A stretch of DNA of 7,821 nt from Prevotellaceae bacterium (GTDB taxonomy: Bacteria; Bacteroidota; Bacteroidia; Bacteroidales; Bacteroidaceae). The stretch's first letter is position 1; every line of letters starts with the position of its first letter. The notes under the pieces are model-generated. The model saw only the letters and a list, made by a program, of their open reading frames with translations. It did not search any database and had not been told where the DNA came from. The stretch is taken from positions 1 to 7,821 of the forward strand of contig JAJPZF010000046.1 of the NCBI GenBank assembly GCA_021204545.1, given 5' to 3'. A program made the translations under genes and the position numbers. Of this stretch, positions 1-5,863 are shown in pieces.

Positions 1-3000
1 CGAGGCTGTCCGCCCACGAGCCGTCCTCCGCCTCTATGCGCACCAGCTTGCCGTCGTCGTTGGAGAGCTTGAAGGAGGTGTGCAGCTCTGTGTCGGTCTC
101 CCTTTGGCTGCACCACACGACCTTGAAGCCGTGTGCTGGTATGAGTGTGCTTGCCTTCGTGCCTTCGGCTGTTATCCGGTACTTCTGGGGCTTCTTGCTG
201 GTGTCAGAGATGTACACGCCCTCGAGGTCGATGTCCTCGTCGGTGGTGTTGTAGAGCTCCACCCAGTCGTCCTTCTTGAAGTACTCGTTGACGTAGACGC
301 TGTTGCCAGCGCTCACCTCGTTGATGACGATGGGGGCGGTGCTGAGACCTTCCTCCTCCTTCTCCTCGTCGCTCATCTCCCCGAAGCAAGCCTGAAGCAC
401 CATCGAGCCTGAGCTTGGCATATCGTACTCCGGGGAGGTGGAGACGTAGCTGCCCGTGGTGGCGTTTGAGGCGAAGGTGAGGCTTGCGTCCCAGTAGATG
501 TCGGAGGAAGTGTCGCTGTTGTTATGCACCTCCACGCAGATGAGGTTCGTGCCTTCGTGGAAGAGTGATGCGCTGAGCTTCATCGTTCCGCTGTCGGGGT
601 TGCCTTCAGCGTAGTCAGTGGCGTAGGTGCTGTAGGAGACTGTTCCGCTTGGCATGTTGTACCTTCCCGCCTCAGTGCCGTTGATGTAGATGACGAAGCC
701 GTCGTCGACGGTGTAGTCCAGCGTGAAGGTAGCGTCGCTCTCAGGTGTCTCGTCGAGCTGGCAGGTGGTGCTGAAGTAGTAGCAGGGCAGGCTCTTGGTG
801 AGCTGTGTGGTCATGGTGTCTTGCGAGCAGTAGCCCAGCACGGCTTTGCCGCTCTGCCACTGGCTGTGGTCGTAGGAGGCGCTTGTCCAGCTCTCGTTGT
901 CGAGCGAGCCTTTGTCGTAGTAGCTCCATGTGCTTCCCTTCTTTATGAGGCTGACAGCGTCCGCCGTACCCTCCACCAGCTTCCAGCCGAGGAACTTGTA
1001 GCCTGCCGGTGCTTCGGTCTTGAAGGTGACGGGCTGGAAGAGCTGCCCGTTGAAGTAGCCCGTAGGCACTTCAATGTCGTTAACCAGCAGACGTGCCTCG
1101 CTGATGTTTGAGCTAAGCTCCACGCTCTGGGCGGTAGTGCTGCTAAGTCCCATCTTTGAGTAGTTCTTCAGGGCGCTTATCATCGTCGACTGGCGGTTTG
1201 TGGAGAGGTTGTTGATGAGCGAGTTGGCAGTAGACCAAGGCGAGCTTCCCTCGCCGTACAGCTCGCTGTAGATGCTCTGGCTGTCGCTCACGCGGTTGGC
1301 GAGCTCGTTGATTATCTCCTCGCATCTTGTGGGCTCGAAGACGCTGCCCGCCACGATGCAGTAAGTGTCGATGAACTGCTTGCGGAAGCTCTCGTTCTGC
1401 AGCATATTAAGGAAGATGGTGACCATCTCTATTTCCTTCGTTATGTGGTCAACGTCCTCGCCGTAGAGCTGGTCGAAGGTGTAGGTCTGGCGTGCGGCGA
1501 AGTCGGTGAAGGTGCTGCTGCTTCGGTTGAACGCCTGGTCGAGGTCGAGGATGACGAGGTGGTACTTGCCCCCGTCGGTGATGGGCTTGAAGCCCTTTAT
1601 GTTGTTCTGCGGCCAGTCGTTGTTGCCGAGGAAGAAGCACACCGCCATGTAGTTGCAGTACTCGTCGATGTCCACCATCTGCTTCAGCTCCTCGTAGACA
1701 GCGTCGTCGGAGCAGTCCTTGGCGAGGTCGTACCATCGCTGCATGCTCTCGTATGTGCCGCACTTCTGCACGTAGCCCGAGTCGGGCGACATCTCGAACT
1801 GGTCTATCTCGTCGTCGTCCAGTCCGTAGTTGGCGTAGACGTAGTGCTTGTTGTTAGGCTCACGCATGTTGATGACCCCGGCGTACTTGCCGTTGATGTA
1901 GTGCATTATAGGCTGGTAAGCCTGGCAGTCAACGTCCAGTCCGCTGCGCAGGACAATCTCCTGCAGGGCAGCGTCGGCTATGCGGCACGAGGTGTCGTTC
2001 CCACCGTTGCGTATCTGCAAGGCTTTATGCTTCAGGTAAGGCTTCTCCTCGAAGAAGTCGTAGGGCAGGTAGCTCTGCAGCTCGTACTGCTTGTTAGCCT
2101 TGATCTTGAAGGAGTAAGGTGTCCACGCCCTGCTCCAGCCGCCGCAACGCTCCATCGCTGTCTCTTGGTTCACCTCCATCACTCCCTCCTCGTTGATGTA
2201 CTCGAAGTTGACAGGTCTGTCCCAGTCCATGTTCCAGTTGCAGGCTACGCTTTGCCCGTTGCCTGCCCTTCCGTTCCCGTTGCCTTGTACGAAGATGCCG
2301 TAGTCGTCGCCGTAGAGGTTGTCGTTGGCGGAGGCGACGCTCATGACGGGCAGGGCGAACGTCTTGTCCTCGTAGATGTAAGAGCGTGTCACCACTGGGC
2401 TGGGCAGCTTGCCGTCCTCTATGAGGCAGAAGCGGTAGACGGTAGTCTCCGAGGGGTAGAACAGTCCCGTCTGGCTCGTCTGTCCGTTAGTGGCTGTGGG
2501 TGCGCTTCCGTCGGTGGTGTATCGCAGGGTAGCCCCCTCGGGTATGTTGACGCAGACGGTTAGCGTGGTGCCGAATATCTGGCTGTCCTTGTCTATTGTG
2601 GGTGCCTCGAGGCGTTCAGTGCAGAAGGTGCTGCCGTCGTTGGCAGCCTCGGGGGTCGGGGTTGAGGTCCAAGCCCAGTCGTTGCCGCTTAGGCTCTTGC
2701 GGGCATAACTGCAACGGCTCACTGCCTCGGGGTACGTCTGCGATACTACGAGGTTGCCGTCTGTGTCGCTGAGGTAGAACGTGCCTCCTTCAGCGTCCAG
2801 CTTCATGTCCACCTGCGTTGGGCAGTACTTGTCGTGGTGGTCGAACCAGAGGTTGTAGTAAGTCCCGGGTGCGATGGCGATGGGCTCTGTTATGTGCGCC
2901 TGCTTGAGGTTGGAGGCGTCGTCGCTCACCCAGCAGCCTGTCAGCGAGACCCACGACGAGCCTGCGTTGTAGAGCTCCACCCAGCCGCCGTAGTTCCACG

Positions 3001-3937
3001 AGGGGTCTATTATCTGGTCGATGTTGGCGCTTTGTATCTCTGTTATGACGAGGCTTGACAGTCTATCGGTGCTGCTGTCCACGCTCACCTTGCACGAGGC
3101 TGAGGCGCCTCCTCCGTCGAGGGCGGTGGCGGTGATGGTGGCAGTGCCTTGCGCCTTGGCTGTGACCGTGCCGTCGGTGCTGACGCTTGCCACGCTCTCG
3201 TCGCTGCTTGTCCAGCTCACCAGTTTGAGCGAGGCGTTCGTGGGGGTGTAGGAGGCGGTGAGCTGTAGCTGCTGCCCCGCGACGAGCGACGCGCTCGTCG
3301 GGCTCAGGGTGACAGCGGAGACGTACGTGCCGCCGAACTGGCACTCGAGCTTCCAGTTGTCTATCATCGTCCAGTTGCTGTAGACGTAAGTCTCGTTCCG
3401 CACGCCTATGTTGAGGGAGCTCTGGCTCGAGATGTCGAACTCGAGGCTGTTATTGTACTTCCCCTGCTCGAAGCAGTACGCCCCAGCCTCCATGTTGTTG
3501 GGGTAATACTTGTTGTTGTATGACCACCAGCCGCCTTCCGTGTAGGAGGTCACGTACCCGCTGTAGGCGCTCACCAGCGGTGTGCTTGTCTGCCCTGCGT
3601 AGAGCAGGGAGGTGTGCGAGATAGAGTTGTAGCGCAAGGCGTCGCTGGAGCTGTAGTCTCCCGGTCGGTAGAAGCCCTGCACGCTCAGGCGGTAATGCCC
3701 TTCGGGAAGGCTGACGGACTGGTAGATGTCCCACGTGCCAGTCCAGAACTCCTGCCCCCCGTAGCTGCACGCGGTGCTCCACGCGTCGGCGGAGATGGTC
3801 CAGCCCGTGTTGGAGCTGCCGTCGTAGCTGGGGTTGGTGATCAGGGCAGAGGTTAGGTCAACCCAGTCCTCCGCGAGGCTGGCTGCAGGGAGGAGGGCGG
3901 ATGCGAGTAATAAGAATAAGGTAATAGTTCTTCTCAT
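1..3937 (-). CDS. Secreted CotH kinase-like / lamin-tail domain multi-modular protein (partial, C-terminus beyond left edge)
   Basis: I translated this frame by hand from ATG at 3937 and it stays open to base 1 (1312 codons, no stop). Residues 1 to about 22 form a signal peptide: two Arg, a Leu-rich core, and a likely cut after SLA; there is no lipobox Cys. Then come: about 25-200, a beta-rich carbohydrate-binding-like domain (EFWTGTWDIYQ, YRLSVQGFYRPG); about 205-287, a Big2 Ig-like domain (VSWTSSDESVASVS, GTATITATA); about 295-427, a lamin-tail domain (GGWVELYNAG); about 440-517, a hexosaminidase-C/Fn3-like module (LRYTTDGSAPT); about 528-890, a CotH kinase-like domain with candidate Lys611/Lys613, GNNDWPQNN (Asp774, Asn778/779) and DLDQAF (Asp798, Asp800); about 975-1140, GYKFLGWKLVEG and a DDGFVIYING module; about 1200 onward, a second lamin-tail domain (DDWVELYNTT). 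CotH proteins are atypical protein kinases in spore formers; in Bacteroidetes the role is unproven. Export and glycan or surface binding are inferred. The missing end probably holds a sorting domain. Confidence 0.9.
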   Translation of the reverse strand, partial: MRRTITLFLLLASALLPAASLAEDWVDLTSALITNPSYDGSSNTGWTISADAWSTACSYGGQEFWTGTWDIYQSVSLPEGHYRLSVQGFYRPGDYSSSDALRYNSISHTSLLYAGQTSTPLVSAYSGYVTSYTEGGWWSYNNKYYPNNMEAGAYCFEQGKYNNSLEFDISSQSSLNIGVRNETYVYSNWTMIDNWKLECQFGGTYVSAVTLSPTSASLVAGQQLQLTASYTPTNASLKLVSWTSSDESVASVSTDGTVTAKAQGTATITATALDGGGASASCKVSVDSSTDRLSSLVITEIQSANIDQIIDPSWNYGGWVELYNAGSSWVSLTGCWVSDDASNLKQAHITEPIAIAPGTYYNLWFDHHDKYCPTQVDMKLDAEGGTFYLSDTDGNLVVSQTYPEAVSRCSYARKSLSGNDWAWTSTPTPEAANDGSTFCTERLEAPTIDKDSQIFGTTLTVCVNIPEGATLRYTTDGSAPTATNGQTSQTGLFYPSETTVYRFCLIEDGKLPSPVVTRSYIYEDKTFALPVMSVASANDNLYGDDYGIFVQGNGNGRAGNGQSVACNWNMDWDRPVNFEYINEEGVMEVNQETAMERCGGWSRAWTPYSFKIKANKQYELQSYLPYDFFEEKPYLKHKALQIRNGGNDTSCRIADAALQEIVLRSGLDVDCQAYQPIMHYINGKYAGVINMREPNNKHYVYANYGLDDDEIDQFEMSPDSGYVQKCGTYESMQRWYDLAKDCSDDAVYEELKQMVDIDEYCNYMAVCFFLGNNDWPQNNIKGFKPITDGGKYHLVILDLDQAFNRSSSTFTDFAARQTYTFDQLYGEDVDHITKEIEMVTIFLNMLQNESFRKQFIDTYCIVAGSVFEPTRCEEIINELANRVSDSQSIYSELYGEGSSPWSTANSLINNLSTNRQSTMISALKNYSKMGLSSTTAQSVELSSNISEARLLVNDIEVPTGYFNGQLFQPVTFKTEAPAGYKFLGWKLVEGTADAVSLIKKGSTWSYYDKGSLDNESWTSASYDHSQWQSGKAVLGYCSQDTMTTQLTKSLPCYYFSTTCQLDETPESDATFTLDYTVDDGFVIYINGTEAGRYNMPSGTVSYSTYATDYAEGNPDSGTMKLSASLFHEGTNLICVEVHNNSDTSSDIYWDASLTFASNATTGSYVSTSPEYDMPSSGSMVLQACFGEMSDEEKEEEGLSTAPIVINEVSAGNSVYVNEYFKKDDWVELYNTTDEDIDLEGVYISDTSKKPQKYRITAEGTKASTLIPAHGFKVVWCSQRETDTELHTSFKLSNDDGKLVRIEAEDGSWADSL

Positions 3938-3957
3938 ATAGTCGGTTTAATATGGCG

Positions 3958-3988
3958 CGAAGTTACCCCTCGCCTTAGACTAATGCAA
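3958..3988 (-). promoter_or_regulatory. Bacteroidetes-type promoter for the CotH-like gene
   Basis: Read on the minus strand, a TTG box (3988-3986, within CTTGC) is followed by exactly 20 bases and then TAACTTCG (3965-3958). This fits the known Bacteroidetes primary-sigma pattern of a TTG-containing -33 box and a TAnnTTYG -7 box about 19-21 bases apart. Transcription should start near 3953, which gives a very short leader of about 16 bases before the ATG at 3937. No clear Shine-Dalgarno sequence is present, which is common in this phylum. Confidence 0.7.
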
Positions 3989-4048
3989 GCCCTAAGTGGG
4001 ATTTCTTCGTCACGGGCGGCTACTGACCGCGGCGACGGTATAATAGAG

Positions 4049-4079
4049 GCCGAGCCCCGTTCGCCGAGTGAGGTTCGGC
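4049..4079. repeat. Imperfect 14-base tandem repeat, also able to form a hairpin
   Basis: Two adjacent copies share the form GCCGAG-N4-GTTC (4049-4062 and 4063-4076), identical at the ten fixed positions and differing in the central four. The outer edges, GCCGAGCC at 4049-4056 and GGTTCGGC at 4072-4079, can also pair as an 8-bp stem with one G-T pair and a 15-base loop. The element lies about 40 bases upstream of the purT -33 box, so if it is expressed it would belong to a longer upstream transcript. A regulator site is possible but not shown. Confidence 0.5.
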
Positions 4080-4083
4080 ATGT

Positions 4084-4097
4084 AGCCGTGAGCCGTG
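4084..4097. repeat. Perfect 7-base tandem repeat (AGCCGTG twice) upstream of purT
   Basis: AGCCGTG occurs twice with no spacer, at 4084-4090 and 4091-4097, and the second copy ends 19 bases before the TTG box of the purT promoter. Short head-to-tail repeats in this position can be activator sites, but they also arise by chance or by slippage in GC-rich DNA. No known regulator can be named. Confidence 0.45.
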
Positions 4098-4116
4098 GAG
4101 ATAATCAGCCGCTGTG

Positions 4117-4147
4117 TTGCCACTCTCCTGCCTAATGCCTATCTTTG
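4117..4147 (+). promoter_or_regulatory. Bacteroidetes-type promoter for purT and the downstream HsdR-N-like gene
   Basis: A TTG box at 4117-4119 (within GTTGCC) is followed by 20 bases and then TATCTTTG at 4140-4147, a full match to the Bacteroidetes -7 consensus TAnnTTTG. Transcription should begin near 4152, leaving a leader of about 38 bases. The bases just before the ATG are A-rich (ACAAAGAGA), with at most a weak Shine-Dalgarno sequence, as is typical for the phylum. Confidence 0.8.
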
Positions 4148-4189
4148 CGCCCGTACGTTCGACACTAACCACTTAACCATACAAAGAGA

Positions 4190-5353
4190 ATGAAGAAGGT
4201 ATTACTGTTGGGCTCAGGAGAGCTGGGCAAGGAGTTCGTCATAGCCCTGAAGCGCAAGGGCGTGTACGTGGTGGCCTGCGACAAGTACGACGGAGCTCCC
4301 GCCATGCAGGTGGCTGACGAGAGGCGCGTCTTCCCTATGCTTGACGGCGACGCCCTTATGCGTGTGGCCAGGGAGGTGAGGCCAGACATCATCGTGCCCG
4401 AGATTGAGGCCATAAGGACGGAGAAGCTCTACGAGCTGGAGCGTGAGGGCATACACGTGGTGCCGAGCGCAAGGGCGGTGAACTACACGATGAACCGCAG
4501 GAGCATACGCGAGCTGGCGCACACGGAGCTGGGCTTGCGCACTGCCGACTACCGCTACGCCAGCACCTTCGAGGAGCTACAGGAGGCTGCCCAGTCCGTG
4601 GGCTTCCCCTGCATCGTCAAGCCGCTGATGAGCTCCAGCGGGCACGGGCAGAGCAAGGTGAACACAAGGGAGGAGCTGCACAAGGCTTGGGACGCGGCCT
4701 GCCAAGGGGCAAGGGGGGACATCATGGAGGTGATAGTGGAGCAGTTCATCCCCTTCGACTACGAGATCACGCTCCTGACCGTCACACAGCACGACGGCCC
4801 GACGCTCTTCTGCCCGCCGATAGGGCACGTGCAGAAGGGCGGAGACTACCGCGAGAGCTTCCAGCCCAAGGCTATGGACCCCAAGCACCTCGAGGAGGCC
4901 AAGCGCATGGCCGGCTTGGTGACGGAGGCCTTGACGGGAGCTGGCATCTGGGGCGTCGAGTTCTTCGTCAGTGAGAAGCATGGGGTACTGTTCAGCGAGC
5001 TTAGCCCTCGCCCGCACGACACTGGCATGGTGACGCTCGCCCTCACCCAGAACCTAACCGAGTTCGAGCTGCACGCACGTGCGGTGCTGGGGCTGCCCAT
5101 ACCTGAGATAACGCTTGAGCGGCAGGGGGCGAGTGCGGTTATCCTCTCCCGGGTAGAGAGCCGCTGCCCAGAGTACGACGGAGTGGCAGACGTGTGTGCC
5201 GCCCCGAGGACGTACCTCCGCGTCTTCGGCAAGCCAGAGGCGCACGTGGGCAGGAGGATGGGCGTGGTCGTATGCTGGGACAAGCTTGAGGAAGACCAGG
5301 ACGCCCTGCGCGACAAGTGCAAAAGGCTCGCCTCGAAGGTAACTGTGAAATGA
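4190..5353 (+). CDS. purT: Formate-dependent phosphoribosylglycinamide formyltransferase PurT
   Basis: This cytoplasmic ATP-grasp enzyme makes formyl-GAR from GAR, formate and ATP, with no folate cofactor; it is the third step of de novo purine synthesis. The 387 residues match E. coli PurT (392) almost end to end, lacking only about 11 N-terminal residues. Visible are [10 protein letters not shown] at the start of the preATP-grasp fold, VPEIEAI with the GAR-binding Glu71, MNRR (Arg103), [13 protein letters not shown] with ATP-binding Lys144 and the SSSG loop, Glu184 and Glu192, the metal-site Glu257 and Glu270, SPRPHDTGM with Asp277, and FGKPE...GRR (Lys348, Arg355, Arg356). No key residue is missing. 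The ATG at 4190 is chosen because it directly precedes the conserved [10 protein letters not shown] strand and follows a good promoter. The stop codon overlaps the next start (ATGA). Residue roles come from comparison with E. coli PurT. Confidence 0.97.
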   Translation: MKKVLLLGSGELGKEFVIALKRKGVYVVACDKYDGAPAMQVADERRVFPMLDGDALMRVAREVRPDIIVPEIEAIRTEKLYELEREGIHVVPSARAVNYTMNRRSIRELAHTELGLRTADYRYASTFEELQEAAQSVGFPCIVKPLMSSSGHGQSKVNTREELHKAWDAACQGARGDIMEVIVEQFIPFDYEITLLTVTQHDGPTLFCPPIGHVQKGGDYRESFQPKAMDPKHLEEAKRMAGLVTEALTGAGIWGVEFFVSEKHGVLFSELSPRPHDTGMVTLALTQNLTEFELHARAVLGLPIPEITLERQGASAVILSRVESRCPEYDGVADVCAAPRTYLRVFGKPEAHVGRRMGVVVCWDKLEEDQDALRDKCKRLASKVTVK

Positions 5354-5748
5354 AGGGTCGTGTCTTCGACCCCTTGCGCAAACGCTTCGTCGCCCTCACC
5401 CCTGAGGAGAGGGTGCGACAACTCTTCACCCATCACCTTATCAACGACCTTGGCTACCCCGCCTCGCTGCTCGCCAACGAGGTGAGCCTCAAGGTAGGCA
5501 CGCTAAGGAGACGCTGCGACACGGTGCTCTACGACCTTCAGGCTCGCCCCCGAATGATAGTGGAGTACAAAGCCCCCAGCGTGCCCCTGACGCAGACAGC
5601 CCTCGACCAGCTCTCGCACTACAACCTGACCCTACGGGCGGACTACCTCGTGCTTACCAACGCCCGCCAGCTGCTCTGCTGCCTGATGGACTACAACCTA
5701 CAGAGCTACACGCTCCTTCCCTCCGTCCCGTCTTACTCACAGCTTTAA
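5350..5748 (+). CDS. Stand-alone HsdR-N-like protein with PD-(D/E)XK nuclease fold
   Basis: The 132-residue product resembles the N-terminal domain of type I restriction HsdR subunits (the HSDR_N_2 type), found in Bacteroidetes as a short separate protein. It opens with FDPLRKRFV, continues with [15 protein letters not shown] and [14 protein letters not shown] (Glu44), then [10 protein letters not shown] (Asp57) and MIVEYKAP (Glu72, Lys74). The last three form the Asp...Glu-x-Lys pattern of a PD-(D/E)XK active site, so the catalytic residues look intact. There is no helicase or translocase part and no methylase or specificity gene nearby, so it is not a complete type I system. I chose ATG 5350, which overlaps the purT stop as ATGA; an earlier in-frame ATG at 5317 would add 11 residues that do not look like the family. 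The overlap implies a shared transcript and coupled translation. The cellular role is unknown. Confidence 0.85.
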   Translation: MKGRVFDPLRKRFVALTPEERVRQLFTHHLINDLGYPASLLANEVSLKVGTLRRRCDTVLYDLQARPRMIVEYKAPSVPLTQTALDQLSHYNLTLRADYLVLTNARQLLCCLMDYNLQSYTLLPSVPSYSQL

Positions 5749-5772
5749 GCCTCAACTCCTCGTATGAGGCTT
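5747..5772 (+). terminator. Possible terminator hairpin after the purT transcript
   Basis: AAGCCTCA (5747-5754) and TGAGGCTT (5765-5772) form a perfect 8-bp stem with a 10-base loop, starting inside the stop codon of the HsdR-N-like gene. The usual run of T after the stem is missing (TTCGCGG follows), so this is either a weak terminator or a 3'-end stabilising hairpin. It sits between two transcription units, which supports a role at the transcript end. Confidence 0.45.
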
Positions 5773-5804
5773 CGCGGCCTGTGGCAAATAAATGCCCCCC
5801 CGGC

Positions 5805-5835
5805 TTGCTTTTGTGCTTGGCAAGACCTACCTTCG
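5805..5835 (+). promoter_or_regulatory. Bacteroidetes-type promoter for gyrA
   Basis: A TTG box at 5805-5807 (within CTTGC) is followed by 20 bases and TACCTTCG at 5828-5835, a match to TAnnTTYG. Transcription should start near 5840, with a leader of about 24 bases before the gyrA ATG at 5864. It lies downstream of the possible terminator, so gyrA is probably expressed separately from purT. Confidence 0.7.
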
Positions 5836-5863
5836 CGCTACCATTCTATAAGTAACAGCAGAG

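Larger units (their letters stand above)
3938..4189. other. Divergent intergenic region between the CotH-like gene and purT
   Basis: This 252-base region lies between two divergent start codons. Promoter-like elements sit near each end (3958-3988 reading left, 4117-4147 reading right). The middle, about 3990-4115, has no open frame that I would call. It holds an imperfect 14-base tandem repeat (4049-4076), a perfect 7-base tandem repeat (4084-4097) and a possible hairpin over 4049-4079. No tRNA cloverleaf or recognisable riboswitch is visible. Both genes leave the region, so no terminator is expected here. Confidence 0.7.

Noticed and set aside
1445..2563. Long open frame of 372 codons on the plus strand, opposite the CotH-like gene
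   Set aside because: It is antisense to a frame with clear domains. Its Val/Leu-rich, low-complexity product is what results from reading GAC, GAG and AAC codons on the opposite strand. It has no promoter-like element or recognisable motif.
4026..4039. ACCG...CGGT inverted repeat
   Set aside because: The stem is only 4 bp in GC-rich DNA, which is expected by chance.
4039..4044. TATAAT resembling a sigma-70 -10 box
   Set aside because: There is no -35 match at the proper distance, and the Bacteroidetes primary sigma factor uses a different consensus, which is matched better at 4117-4147.
5317..5349. Earlier in-frame ATG for the HsdR-N-like gene
   Set aside because: The 11 extra residues are encoded inside purT and do not resemble the family; the ATGA overlap at 5350 is the more usual arrangement.
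5350..5748. Part of a type I restriction-modification defence system
   Set aside because: Only an HsdR-N-like domain is present; there is no helicase motor, methylase or specificity gene, and the neighbours are housekeeping genes.
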